Translations under genes and position numbers: made by a program
In this document: piece after piece, positions 17,628 through 27,142 of the stretch
Numbering within the stretch: position 1 is the stretch's first letter
How the letters are laid out: the number at the start of each line of letters is the position of its first letter
Assembly: GCA_937944885.1 (NCBI GenBank)
Contig: CALFBB010000013.1
Coordinates: 1 to 48,437 of the forward strand
From: an uncultured cyanobacterium
Lineage (GTDB): Bacteria; Cyanobacteriota; Cyanobacteriia; Thermostichales; Thermostichaceae
Direction of reading: 5' to 3'
Length of the DNA: 48,437 nt
The notes under the pieces: generated by a model
Told to the model about the DNA's origin: nothing
Database searches by the model: none
What the model saw: only the letters and a program-made list of their open reading frames with translations

Positions 17628-20600
17628 ATGACTTTTGTTCCTTTGCATTTGCACAGTGAATACAGCCTGCTAGACGGGGCTAGCCAATTACCCCGCTTAG
17701 TTGATCAAGTCGTGGCAATGGGTTTACCAGGGCTTGCCCTCACCGACCATGGAGTGATGTACGGGGCAATAGAGCTGCTGAAGCTATGTAAGGCAAAAGG
17801 AATTAAACCGATTATCGGCAATGAGATGTATGTAATCAACGGGGATATTACAGACAAAACACGAAAGTTTCCCCGTTATCACCAAGTTGTCTTAGCCAAA
17901 AATACTCAAGGCTATAAAAACCTGGTTAAATTGACAACTATTTCCCATCTACAGGGTACACAGGGTAAGGGAATTTTCTCTCGTCCTTGTATTAACAAAG
18001 AGTATTTGCTGCAGTATAAAGAGGGGCTCATCGTTACCAGTGGCTGCCTAGCAGGAGAGGTTCCCCAAGCAATTTTACAACGGCGACCGGAAATTGCCCG
18101 TGAAATTGCTGCCTGGTATCAGGAGCAGTTTGGAGATGACTATTACATCGAGATTCAGGATCACGGCTCCCAAGAGGATCGCTTTGTCAATGTGCAGCTG
18201 GTACGTATTGCTCGTGAGCTGGGGATCCCAATTATTCTCACCAATGATAGCCATTTCATTTCCTGCTTTGATGTGGAGGCTCATGATGCTCTTCTCTGTA
18301 TTCAAACTGGAAAATCCATTACAGAAAGCAACCGACTTCGTTATAGCGGCACAGAATATCTGAAAAGTCCAGAAGAAATGCGCTTGCTGTGCCGAGATCA
18401 TCTGGAACAATCCATCATCGATGAAGCAATAGCCAATACCTTAAAGGTGATGGAGAAAATTCAGGATTATGATCTGTTTGGGGAAATGCGGATCCCTGAT
18501 TACCCGGTTCCGGAGGGACATTCCGCTGATAGTTACCTGACAGAATTGGCTTGGAAAGGATTACAACAGCGGATGGGAACTGAACAACCGGATCAAATTC
18601 CTGAAAATTATCAGGAGCGACTTCGTTATGAGCTAAACATCATTCAAAAAAAGGGATTCTCCACCTACTTTTTGGTGGTTTGGGACTACATTCGCTATGC
18701 GCGCGAGCAAGGGATCCCGGTAGGGCCAGGGCGAGGTTCAGCAGCAGGATCCTTAGTAGCCTATTCCTTAAGGATCACCAATATCGATCCTGTCAAGTAT
18801 GGGTTACTTTTTGAGCGCTTTTTGAACCCAGAACGGCAGTCAATGCCGGATATTGATACCGATTTTTGTATTGAACGACGGGGAGAGTTAATCGATTATG
18901 TTACCCGTAAATATGGCCAAGAGCGAGTAGCACAGATCATCACCTTCAACCGTATGACCTCGAAAGCGATTCTCAAGGATGTGGGTCGAGTTTTGGATAT
19001 TCCCTATGCAGAAGCCGACAAAATGGCAAAGTTAATCCCGGTATCGCGGGGTAAGCCTGCCAAACTAAAAGAAATGATTGGGGAAAATACTCCTGCTCCA
19101 GAGTTTAAGGAAAAATACGATAAGGATCCCATTACTCATCGCTGGATCGAGCTAGCTCGTTTGTTAGAAGGTACCAATAAAACCTTTGGAGTTCACGCTG
19201 CAGGGGTTGTTATTGCCAAGGATCCCTTGGATGAAGTTGTACCGCTGCAGTATAACAATGAAGGCCAAATTATTACTCAGTATTCAATGGAGGATATCGA
19301 GTCTCTAGGCTTGCTAAAAATGGACTTTTTGGGGCTGCGCAACCTGACAATGATTCAGCGCTCAGTGGAACTAATACGGGAACACAGTAATGTAGATCTA
19401 GATTTAGATAATTTACCTCTAGATGATGAGAAAACCTACCAGCTTCTAGAAAAAGGTGAGCTAGAAGGTATCTTCCAGTTAGAGTCTTCTGGTATGAAGC
19501 AGGTGGTTCGGGATCTCAAGCCTTCAAATCTGGAGGATATTTCCTCTGTACTGGCTTTGTATCGCCCAGGCCCTCTGGATACAGGTATGATCCCAGATTT
19601 TATCGATCGCAAACATGGTCGCAAACCGGTCACCTATGCTCATGATCTTCTGAAACCTATTCTGCAAGATACCTACGGGGCTATTCTCTACCAAGAACAG
19701 ATCATGCGAATTGCTCAGGATATGGCCGGATACACTTTAGGTCAAGCAGATTTATTACGACGGGCGATGGGAAAAAAGAAAGTTTCTGAGATGGAGAAAC
19801 ACCGTGAACAATTTGTACAGGGTGCTGCTGAGCGTGGTGTCAGCAAATCAGTGGCAACTGAGCTGTTTGATCAAATGGTCGCTTTTGCAGAGTATTGTTT
19901 TAATAAGTCCCATTCCACGGCTTATGGATTTATAACCTTTCAAACTGCCTATCTTAAGGCCAACTATCCCACAGAGTATATGGCGGCTTTGCTCTCATCG
20001 GTGGGAGGGGATCAAGATAAAGTTCAGCGATACATTACCTACTGCCTATCGATTGGGATTCAAATTCAGCCACCGGATATCAACCGTTCCGGTTTAGACT
20101 TTACTCCCCAGGGAAACAGTATTTTGTTTGGTCTAGGGGCTGTCAAAAATGTTGGGGAGGGTGCTATCCAGAATATTCTTGCTGCCCGTCAGGCACAAGG
20201 TCTTTTCTCTTCTCTAGCTAACTTCTGTGAGCGGGTTGACCTACGCATTGTTAATCGACGTGCTATTGAGGCTTTGATTTATGCAGGTGCATTTGATGGA
20301 ATTTCTCCTAATCGCAAGCAGCTGATCACAAATTTAGACCCAATCCTCAATTGGGCAGCAGATAGAGCTAAGTCAAAAGCTATCGGTCAGGTCAGTCTCT
20401 TCGATCTATTGGGAGTTGATAGTGGCAATACTAATGGATTTGTGGATGTACCTCAAGGATCACAAACCGAAGACTTTGCCCCTCAGGAAAAGCTAAAACT
20501 GGAGCGAGAGTTGTTAGGCTTTTATGTGTCAGATCACCCTTTGCGTCGGATTCAGGAGCAAGCGCGGTTACTGGCTCCGGTGAACCTATCTGATCTTGGA

Positions 20601-21137
20601 AACTATACCGCTGATGCTACTGTGAGTGCTATTGCTTTAGTTACCTCTATTAAGAATGTAACAACTAAAAAGGGGGATCGCATGGCCATCTTGCAGTTAG
20701 AGGACCTAACCAGCAGTTGTGAAGGGGTGATTTTCCCAAAAACCTATGAACGTCTAAAAAATTATCTAGAGGTAGATCGGCGAATTCTGCTTTGGGCAAA
20801 AGTAGATCAACGGGATGAACAAGTGCAGCTGATTGTAGAGGATGTCCAGCCGATTGAGTTGGTGGATTGGGTAACAGTAGACATTCCGCTTCAGTCTGCT
20901 GAGAACTTAGAAGATCGGTATCGTTTGCAAACTTTGATCGCCCAGCAACGCTCAGAAATTAAGGAAGAAAACCGCATTCCTGTCATTGCTGCTATCTCTG
21001 CCAATCTACATAAAGTTTGGGTACGCATGGGATCCCAATTTCGTGTTAAGGATGCTCAAGCTACTGTTGAAGCTTTACGGCAAGCCGGATACACTGCCCG
21101 CAGAGAATCTTTGTTATCGAGTGAATTGAGAACCTAG
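17628..21137 (+). CDS. dnaE: DNA polymerase III alpha subunit, intein-free and unsplit
   Basis: The replicative polymerase, 1169 residues in one frame. The PHP domain begins at once (HLHSEYS, residues 7-13). The polymerase active site PDIDTDF is at 407-413 (Asp408, Asp410), with [14 protein letters not shown] upstream. A helix-hairpin-helix region and an OB fold (near [20 protein letters not shown]) follow. In most cyanobacteria dnaE is split into two genes by a trans-splicing intein inserted between AEY and CFN. Here that junction, FAEY/CFNK at residues 753-760 (Cys757), is continuous. The usual start [20 protein letters not shown] is preserved although no clear Shine-Dalgarno precedes it. 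Confidence 0.98.
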   Translation: MTFVPLHLHSEYSLLDGASQLPRLVDQVVAMGLPGLALTDHGVMYGAIELLKLCKAKGIKPIIGNEMYVINGDITDKTRKFPRYHQVVLAKNTQGYKNLVKLTTISHLQGTQGKGIFSRPCINKEYLLQYKEGLIVTSGCLAGEVPQAILQRRPEIAREIAAWYQEQFGDDYYIEIQDHGSQEDRFVNVQLVRIARELGIPIILTNDSHFISCFDVEAHDALLCIQTGKSITESNRLRYSGTEYLKSPEEMRLLCRDHLEQSIIDEAIANTLKVMEKIQDYDLFGEMRIPDYPVPEGHSADSYLTELAWKGLQQRMGTEQPDQIPENYQERLRYELNIIQKKGFSTYFLVVWDYIRYAREQGIPVGPGRGSAAGSLVAYSLRITNIDPVKYGLLFERFLNPERQSMPDIDTDFCIERRGELIDYVTRKYGQERVAQIITFNRMTSKAILKDVGRVLDIPYAEADKMAKLIPVSRGKPAKLKEMIGENTPAPEFKEKYDKDPITHRWIELARLLEGTNKTFGVHAAGVVIAKDPLDEVVPLQYNNEGQIITQYSMEDIESLGLLKMDFLGLRNLTMIQRSVELIREHSNVDLDLDNLPLDDEKTYQLLEKGELEGIFQLESSGMKQVVRDLKPSNLEDISSVLALYRPGPLDTGMIPDFIDRKHGRKPVTYAHDLLKPILQDTYGAILYQEQIMRIAQDMAGYTLGQADLLRRAMGKKKVSEMEKHREQFVQGAAERGVSKSVATELFDQMVAFAEYCFNKSHSTAYGFITFQTAYLKANYPTEYMAALLSSVGGDQDKVQRYITYCLSIGIQIQPPDINRSGLDFTPQGNSILFGLGAVKNVGEGAIQNILAARQAQGLFSSLANFCERVDLRIVNRRAIEALIYAGAFDGISPNRKQLITNLDPILNWAADRAKSKAIGQVSLFDLLGVDSGNTNGFVDVPQGSQTEDFAPQEKLKLERELLGFYVSDHPLRRIQEQARLLAPVNLSDLGNYTADATVSAIALVTSIKNVTTKKGDRMAILQLEDLTSSCEGVIFPKTYERLKNYLEVDRRILLWAKVDQRDEQVQLIVEDVQPIELVDWVTVDIPLQSAENLEDRYRLQTLIAQQRSEIKEENRIPVIAAISANLHKVWVRMGSQFRVKDAQATVEALRQAGYTARRESLLSSELRT

Positions 21138-21144
21138 CTAAAAC

Positions 21145-21540
21145 ATGAGTCGGATACCTGATTGGGTAATTGGATCCCTAGCTGCCATAGGTGCTTGTTC
21201 TGCCTTTACTGGAACTATTCCGCCTAGTTCAGATATTCGCAGTCTGGCCACTGTCAACTCCGTTGAACCTTTTATCCTTACATCCGAGCCCCCTCAAGTT
21301 GCGGTGCAGGTACAGGGTTTTGTAGGGGATCCCTGTACTCAACTGCAGGAACCTATGATCACCGTTGCAGCAGCTACTCGAAAGTTTACCGTTACCTTGG
21401 AAACCCTTCGCCCTGCTGATGTGGTGTGTATCCAGGTTCTGGATCCCTTTGAAATAACCTTCTGGTTACCGATGGAAGGATTACCGCGTGGTGAGTATAT
21501 AGTTTTAGTGAACGGTGTTTCGGAAACTTTTCTCCATTGA
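21145..21540 (+). CDS. Putative lipoprotein or exported small protein
   Basis: A 131-residue protein starting 8 bases after dnaE, so probably on its transcript. The N-terminus (MSRIPDWVIGSLAAIGACSA) is a short hydrophobic segment ending in I-G-A-C, which fits a lipobox with Cys18 as the lipidated residue, though only one basic residue precedes it. The rest is beta-rich (VAVQVQGFVGDPCTQLQEPM; FTVTLETLRPADVVCIQVLD). No family recognised. Confidence 0.6.
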   Translation: MSRIPDWVIGSLAAIGACSAFTGTIPPSSDIRSLATVNSVEPFILTSEPPQVAVQVQGFVGDPCTQLQEPMITVAAATRKFTVTLETLRPADVVCIQVLDPFEITFWLPMEGLPRGEYIVLVNGVSETFLH

Positions 21541-21569
21541 GCCATACCCGGAGAACAAGGCACATTACA

Positions 21570-22211
21570 TCAGATGAGAGTGCGAATGCATTGACGAATT
21601 TTAAGGTTAGACTGCTCCAAGTTGGTAAATCCACTTACCGGAGTTCCCTGTCCATCCAGGAGTAGCAAAGCAGCTTGTTGGCGTAAGTTGATCCCCGGCA
21701 AGGTTGCTGAGATAACTGCCTCAACTTGCTCAACAGTTTCTCCCTCAAAATCCACAGATACATACACATACTCCGATACCAAACGAGGATCCTTAGGCAC
21801 ACTGTCACGGATAGCCTGTATGACCAAGCCCTTCACCAGTATCAAGCCTCGACCATCTACCAATACAATTTGTCGGAGATGAGGGTTTTGTCCAAACTCT
21901 AGCGCCAAACTTTTGGAAAGAGATTCTGACTCAGAGCGGGTACGACTGTTGGTTAGGATCAGGGCCTGAATACCCTCATACTGACCTAGATTTAGCTGAT
22001 CCCCAAAGATGCTCTCTAGCTTAAAGGATAGGGATCCTCCAGTGCTGTTGCTTGGGCAACTGTTGGCTTGGGCGGGCTTGGCAATTGCCCATGGAAACAA
22101 TACAGTTCCAGCTAAACATACAACTGTAAGGTAGGAACAAAGTACCTTCATTAGAAAGGAGATTGGATACTCATCGGTAATGATGCAACAACGGGGCAAC
22201 AATCGGTTCAT
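21570..22211 (-). CDS. Exported hypothetical protein, possibly thioredoxin-like
   Basis: Up to 213 residues. An internal Met at residue 21 starts a classical signal peptide (MKVLCSYLTVVCLAGTVLF...) with a likely AxA cleavage site at PAQA-NS. The upstream ATG, however, has the better ribosome-binding site (GGGAG, 7 bases away), so the start is unsettled. The mature part includes a strand-helix pattern (GQYEGIQALILTNSRTRSES; LRQIVLVDGRGLILVKGL) that might be a thioredoxin-like fold without a CxxC. It converges on the small lipoprotein gene. Function unknown. Confidence 0.62.
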   Translation of the reverse strand: MNRLLPRCCIITDEYPISFLMKVLCSYLTVVCLAGTVLFPWAIAKPAQANSCPSNSTGGSLSFKLESIFGDQLNLGQYEGIQALILTNSRTRSESESLSKSLALEFGQNPHLRQIVLVDGRGLILVKGLVIQAIRDSVPKDPRLVSEYVYVSVDFEGETVEQVEAVISATLPGINLRQQAALLLLDGQGTPVSGFTNLEQSNLKIRQCIRTLI

Positions 22212-22305
22212 GACAAGCTCCCAGGGATCCCCAGAAGTAGACCGGCCAAATCATAGCCGATCCTCCTTTGCAGTCACCAGAATTTCCCGATAAAGCATTG
22301 CCAGT

Positions 22306-22334
22306 TTGTGACTCAGGGAGCTTGTGCTCATAAT
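22306..22334 (+). promoter_or_regulatory. Candidate promoter of pcrA
   Basis: TTGTGA (22306-22311) and CATAAT (22329-22334) are separated by exactly 17 bases, 30 bases ahead of the pcrA ATG. Transcription would start near 22341. Confidence 0.55.
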
Positions 22335-22363
22335 AGAAGTCAGTCTCGGATTGGCTGTACGTT

Positions 22364-24721
22364 ATGACTCAAGTTTCTCTGCTGGATGGTCTTAATCCTG
22401 CTCAACGCCAGGCGGTGCAACATTTCTGTGGCCCTTTACTGGTGGTGGCCGGGGCAGGTTCTGGCAAGACACGTGCTCTCACCCATCGCATTGCCTATCT
22501 GGTGCGCCAGTATCGGGTAGATCCGGCAGAAATCTTGGCAGTGACCTTCACCAATAAAGCAGCCCGCGAGATGAAAGAGCGCATTGAGCAGCTTTTTGCC
22601 GAGCAGGAAGCCTATGAACAATTTGGTATCCCTTTGGCAGAGTTGGAGTCAGCTCAAGTAACCCGCCTCAAGTCCAGTGTTTACCAACGGATTACCCGAT
22701 TTCTCTGGATTGGTACCTTTCATAGTTTATTTTCTCGTATTTTGAGACTGGATATTGAAAAGTATCAGGATCCCAAGGGACGCAAATGGACACGGAACTT
22801 CTCAATTTTTGATGAATCTGATGTGCAGTCGCTGATGAAAGAGATCGTGACTAAGCAACTTAACTTAGATGAGCGAAAATTTGATCCTAAATCGATTCGC
22901 TATGCCATCAGTAATGCTAAGAATCAAGGCTGGACTCCTGTTGATCTCGAACGTCATCAACCTAACTTTCGGGGTCGTACCATTGCTCAGGTATACGAGA
23001 TCTACCAAGATCAGCTGGCTGCTAACAATGCTCTAGATTTTGACGATCTGATTTGGATCCCTGTACAGCTATTTCGTCAAAATGATCAGGTCTTAGCTTA
23101 CTGGCACCAGAATTTTCGACATATCTTGGTAGATGAATATCAAGATACTAACCGTACGCAATATGAGCTGATCCGGCTGCTGACTACCAACGGTGAGACA
23201 CGTAAATCTCAGTTAAACTGGCAGAATCGATCTATCTTTGTGGTAGGAGATGCTGACCAAAGTATTTATCGATTTCGCGGTGCTGATTTCACGATTTTGA
23301 TGGAATTTCAAGACTCTTTTGGCGATGGATTGCCGGATGATGATACCCGTACCATGGTGAAGCTGGAGGAGAATTATCGATCTACAGCTACGATTATACG
23401 AGCAGCCAATACCTTAATTGATAACAACACCGAACGGATTGAAAAGGTACTCAAACCCACTCGCTCTCAAGGGGAGCCAATCTTTTGTTATCAGGCAGAC
23501 AACGAGATGGTGGAGGCAGAGTTTGTTGTTAACGCTATTAAACGCCTAAAAAGCAAGGATCCCAACGTCTCTTGGGGAAACTTTGCCATTCTCTACCGCA
23601 CCAATGCCCAATCTCGCCCTTTTGAAGAAGTGTTGATGCGCTGGGGGATCCCCTACACAGTTGTGGGTGGTCAGCGGTTTTATGATCGCAAAGAAATTAA
23701 GGATGTACTGGCCTATTTGCGGGTAGTAGCCAACCCAGCCGACTCTCTCAGCCTGTTGCGAATCATCAATGTGCCCCGACGGGGAATCGGGAAATCGACG
23801 ATTGATAAACTGACGCAAGCGGCTACAGCCTTAAATGTGCCCCTCTGGGAGATTTTGAGTGATGAAACTTCCGTTCACACCTTGGCAGGACGCTCGGCCA
23901 AGCCTGTCCTCGAGTTTGCTCAACTGTTGCAACATTGGCAGCAGCAGCTTTCACGGGCAAAGGCTACAGAAATCCTGGAAGGGTTATTGCGGGACTCTGG
24001 GTACCTGGAAGATTTGAAAGCTCAAGGTACAGAAGAAGCGGAAGAACGAGCACAAAACGTAATGGAGCTCTACAATGCAGCTCGCCAGTTTGAGGAGGAA
24101 CAAGGGGATCCCAGCCTGGAGGCATTCTTGAGCAATGTGTCTTTGGCCTCCGATTTGGATAATTTACAAGAAGATTCGGAAAAAGTTTCCTTAATGACAT
24201 TGCACTCCTCTAAGGGATTGGAGTTTCCGGTGGTTTTCCTGGTGGGTATGGAGCAAGGGCTTTTCCCCAATTTCCGGGCTTTAGAGGATCCAGCTGCTTT
24301 GGAAGAAGAACGCCGGCTTTGCTATGTAGGCATCACTCGTGCAAAGGAGAAACTGTTCATTAGCTATGCCAGTGAACGACGCTTGTATGGTAACCGAGAA
24401 GTTGCTATCCCTTCTTTATTTTTGAGCGAGCTACCCAAAGAGTTAATCGAATTGGACAAACCCGGTGCCATTCCCCGTCAACTCTCTCGCGGTAATACTC
24501 CCCCTATTTCTGCTGTACCCAAAGCACAGCGCGCAACACGCAACTCTTACCTGCAGCAGTGGTCGGTAGGGGATCGCCTGCAGCATCCCCAGTTCGGGCA
24601 GGGGCAGATTACTCATGTCTTTGGTAACGGTGAACGGGTGACGATTGCCGTTAAGTTTCCTAGCATCGGTCAGCAAAAGATCTTGGATCCGCGGATCGCG
24701 CCGATTCAGAAGATCAACTAA
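22364..24721 (+). CDS. pcrA: UvrD/PcrA superfamily 1 DNA helicase
   Basis: A 785-residue 3'-5' helicase for repair and replication-fork maintenance. Walker A is GAGSGKT near residue 31; later motifs are LVDEYQDTN (II), GDADQSIYRFRGA (III), LEENYRST (IV), TLHSSKGLEFPVVFLVG (V) and YVGITRAKEKL (VI). The C-terminal about 60 residues (SVGDRLQHPQFGQGQI...) are the Tudor-like PcrA tail that contacts RNA polymerase in other bacteria. Length and domain order are normal. It stands as a single gene with its own promoter. Confidence 0.96.
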   Translation: MTQVSLLDGLNPAQRQAVQHFCGPLLVVAGAGSGKTRALTHRIAYLVRQYRVDPAEILAVTFTNKAAREMKERIEQLFAEQEAYEQFGIPLAELESAQVTRLKSSVYQRITRFLWIGTFHSLFSRILRLDIEKYQDPKGRKWTRNFSIFDESDVQSLMKEIVTKQLNLDERKFDPKSIRYAISNAKNQGWTPVDLERHQPNFRGRTIAQVYEIYQDQLAANNALDFDDLIWIPVQLFRQNDQVLAYWHQNFRHILVDEYQDTNRTQYELIRLLTTNGETRKSQLNWQNRSIFVVGDADQSIYRFRGADFTILMEFQDSFGDGLPDDDTRTMVKLEENYRSTATIIRAANTLIDNNTERIEKVLKPTRSQGEPIFCYQADNEMVEAEFVVNAIKRLKSKDPNVSWGNFAILYRTNAQSRPFEEVLMRWGIPYTVVGGQRFYDRKEIKDVLAYLRVVANPADSLSLLRIINVPRRGIGKSTIDKLTQAATALNVPLWEILSDETSVHTLAGRSAKPVLEFAQLLQHWQQQLSRAKATEILEGLLRDSGYLEDLKAQGTEEAEERAQNVMELYNAARQFEEEQGDPSLEAFLSNVSLASDLDNLQEDSEKVSLMTLHSSKGLEFPVVFLVGMEQGLFPNFRALEDPAALEEERRLCYVGITRAKEKLFISYASERRLYGNREVAIPSLFLSELPKELIELDKPGAIPRQLSRGNTPPISAVPKAQRATRNSYLQQWSVGDRLQHPQFGQGQITHVFGNGERVTIAVKFPSIGQQKILDPRIAPIQKIN

Positions 24722-24813
24722 GAAATTTTAATCACAGTGTAAAGGGCTACCCTTGAAAATAGGAGAGACTTCGACTACAACTCTTGTATCTTTCCCTGCC
24801 TTGGGTAGTTTCT

Positions 24814-25725
24814 ATGTCCCCACAGCTTCTGCCACAATGTAAAAACTTGAAAGAGCAGGTTGAAACCCTACTATAACTCTGGCAGTAAGAGCCTTCGCTT
24901 TACCCTAAGCGGGATACTACTCGGGTTCAATCCTCCCTTAGTAAAGTTATTTCTCCAACATTCGAGATTGTTTTTGCTGGTGCTTTTGGTGCTGGTAAAT
25001 CCATGTTGATTAATGCTCTCTTGGAAAGAGAGCTTTTGTATAGTGCAGAAGGCCATGTCACCGGGGCAGAGTGCTACATTGCCTATGCTGAACCATCTGA
25101 GGAGAAAGTTGTCCTCACCTTCCTAAGTGAGCAGGAGGTGTGGGAACAAATTAAAGCCTTCTGTAGCCAGTTAAATCTTTCTCCACCAGGATCTTTGCAA
25201 CCCGGAGATCTCAAGAGGTTAAAGGATCAAGCAGAAGCGATTGTTCAGCAGGAGGGAGGCAAGAGTAAATCAGAACGGGCAGAGCAAGCAGATACTTTAA
25301 GCTTGCTGATTAAAGGTTTCCAGCAAAACCGTGCGAGGATTCATCCCATCGAGAATAGGACCTTCTCGATGGAGCAACTTAACTTTGGTAATCTCAAGGA
25401 AGCTGCTGGCTTTGCTCGACGGGGAGCCAATAGCGCTGTCCTTCGCAAGGTAGAGTACTACTGTCATCATCTGGAAGAGAAACCTGTTGGACAGAGAATG
25501 GTTATCCCTGCAACTGTACGAGAGTACATCTTGCGAAGAGATGGATTTCGCTGTTTGAGTTGTGGGAAAACTGCTTCACAGACTCGGCTTCAGGTTGACC
25601 ATATCATTCCCGTAGCTCATGGAGGGAGCAACGACATCAGTAACCTGCAAGCTCTTTGTCGAACCTGTAACCTAAAGAAGAAAGATCGCCGGGATCCCTG
25701 CTTTCACCAACACTTTCGACTCTAA
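24814..25725 (+). pseudogene. Decayed dynamin-like GTPase fused to an HNH endonuclease domain
   Basis: One frame carries three pieces. From ATG 24814 it reads a 20-residue N-terminus (MSPQLLPQCKNLKEQVETLL) and then meets TAA at 24874 and again at 24886. Past the stops it continues into a GTPase with P-loop GAFGAGKS (24979-25002) and INALLERELLY...VTGAECYI, as in bacterial dynamin-like proteins. It breaks off at KVEYYCHH, just where the G3 DTPG motif should come. From there an HNH nuclease domain follows (CLSCGK, DHIIPVAHGG, LCRTCNLKKK). The first in-frame ATG after the stops (25003) would remove the P-loop, so a protein of 240 residues from there could only act as an HNH protein. I call it a pseudogene, but the HNH part may still be expressed. 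Confidence 0.7.
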
Positions 25726-26705
25726 ACAGAAGGCGGATAGGTTAAAAACGGCATCCTGATTAAAGTTCCTTGCACCCGATCAGCCTGAACTTCTAAGCCC
25801 TCTTTGGGTTCAAACTTGGTGCGGATGTATCCCAAACCCAGGTAACCTTTTGGGGTTAAGCCTGTACTGGTCAGAAAGCCAATCTTCTCCTCTCTGTGCC
25901 AAATTTCCAAGCCGGGTTCTGCCATTCCACTCAAATGGATGCCCCAGAGGGTTTGTCGAATTCGCTTGTAGGTAACCTGCTTAGCCAACACTTCCTGGCC
26001 GATGTAACAGCCTTTGGAGAGGGAAATGGCCCGCCAAAGTCCGGCTTCCAGGGGGTTGTAATCGGTGGTGAGTTCTCGGTCTGCGACCGGGCGGCCTGCT
26101 TCTAGGCGTAAGACTTCCCACTGCTCAGCTCCCCTCCACTCGGCTCCACGCTGGAGCAAACACTCCTGCAGGGACATTTTCTGGCTTGAGTTGCCCCACA
26201 GGGTAAAGCCCGGCTGCATCAAGCCGGTGCCGCGGGCCAGGTGAACCGGGATCCCTTGGATCTCCACCTGTTGGTGTTCATGGTGTTCTGCTGGTAGGTG
26301 CTCCGAACCCAGCAAATCTTGCAATATCTGCTCACTTTCGCTGCCTATCAACAGCAACCCAAAAGTCTGTTCGGTTTCATCCGCTAACTCTACTCCCCTG
26401 ACGAAAGGTAACATCCGCCCCAAACTTTGAAGCAGAGCAGCGCGCCGCTGCGGGGAAGTCCAGATCCAGCATTCTGCCTCGCCCACGTACACGGTGGTTA
26501 AATCCAGGATCCCGGCGGTGGGGGTCACAAAGACGGTCTCCGCTCCTTGGCCAGCTCTGAGGCCTTTCAGATCTTGGGTACTTTGATTGTGCAGGTACTC
26601 CAATCCAGGGGATCCCTTCAGGTGCAGGCGACCCCAGTCAGAATGGTCAAGCAACAGGGATCCGGCCCCATTCTTTCTTAGCTGTGCGATGCGTGTGGCA
26701 GACAT
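25722..26705 (-). CDS. ygfZ: YgfZ/GcvT-like folate-binding protein
   Basis: A 327-residue protein of the YgfZ family, which binds folate and supports iron-sulfur cluster assembly or repair. The diagnostic motif KGCYIGQE is at residues 231-238, with the cysteine (233) that is required in E. coli YgfZ. The N-terminal GcvT-like fold (GSPGLEYLHNQSTQDLKGL) and EVLRLEAGRPVADRELTTDYNP are also typical. GGGGGTGA lies 5 bases before the ATG. Its stop overlaps the convergent HNH chimera by 4 bases. Upstream is a 437-bp gap with a strongly structured element on the same strand. Confidence 0.92.
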   Translation of the reverse strand: MSATRIAQLRKNGAGSLLLDHSDWGRLHLKGSPGLEYLHNQSTQDLKGLRAGQGAETVFVTPTAGILDLTTVYVGEAECWIWTSPQRRAALLQSLGRMLPFVRGVELADETEQTFGLLLIGSESEQILQDLLGSEHLPAEHHEHQQVEIQGIPVHLARGTGLMQPGFTLWGNSSQKMSLQECLLQRGAEWRGAEQWEVLRLEAGRPVADRELTTDYNPLEAGLWRAISLSKGCYIGQEVLAKQVTYKRIRQTLWGIHLSGMAEPGLEIWHREEKIGFLTSTGLTPKGYLGLGYIRTKFEPKEGLEVQADRVQGTLIRMPFLTYPPSV

Positions 26706-26859
26706 GGTTCACCCCCAGTCGCTGGTGATTCGGTACGGTTATTGTTCAGTATTGTCTGCATTGATTTCCACAGTAAGGAAGGAACTTCCATGGGGAGCTA
26801 GAAAGTGGATCACTGACCTTCTTCCCAACCCCGCAGATGCCTAGGGCACTCAAGCACGG

Positions 26860-27062
26860 CACTGAGCCACTCTTACTGGTCAGCAAGAACTCCGTCCTGC
26901 TGACCCAAATGGAGGTAGGCACCCTCCACTGGGCTTGCCCCAACCTTCGTGGGCTGATTTCACCGGAAAAGCCCAGGAGTTAATCCTAAGCTGCGCTACT
27001 CTCCCCGGCTCTACCGGCTTGCCTCTGCCCGGCGGTACACTTGCACCTACTGGGTCAGATCC
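26860..27062 (-). ncRNA. Candidate structured RNA or leader upstream of ygfZ
   Basis: The gap 26706-27142 holds no gene. It is packed with inverted repeats. GGTCAGCA (26878-26885) pairs with TGCTGACC (26898-26905). CTGACCCA (26900-26907) pairs with TGGGTCAG (27051-27058). The two pairings share bases 26900-26905, so they exclude each other. Inside the large stem are TGGAGG/CCTCCA, GGGCT/AGCCC, AGGA/TCCT and CCGG/CCGG hairpins. On the minus strand GCAA occurs in three loops (GNRA type), which favours transcription towards ygfZ. I could not match it to RNase P RNA, tmRNA, SRP RNA, 6S RNA or a known riboswitch. The end points are approximate. Confidence 0.45.
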
Positions 27063-27142
27063 CTTGTCCAAAAGCCTTGTAACCGCTGCTTAACCTAGAA
27101 TAAGCTAGTTCACCCTGTTGCCTGTAGTGCCACTCATCTATT

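Noticed and set aside
24918-24940. GGGTTCAATCC resembles the T-loop of a tRNA gene.
   Set aside because: The flanking bases do not form a T stem and no acceptor stem, anticodon arm or D arm can be drawn. The sequence lies in the GTPase relic's frame. I found no tRNA elsewhere in the window.
26706-27142. Could this structured gap be RNase P RNA, tmRNA, SRP RNA or 6S RNA?
   Set aside because: I looked for the RNase P core GAGGAAAGUCCGGGC, the tmRNA ends, the SRP loop GUCCGGAAGGAAGC and a 6S-like long hairpin with central bubble on both strands and found none. It remains unassigned.
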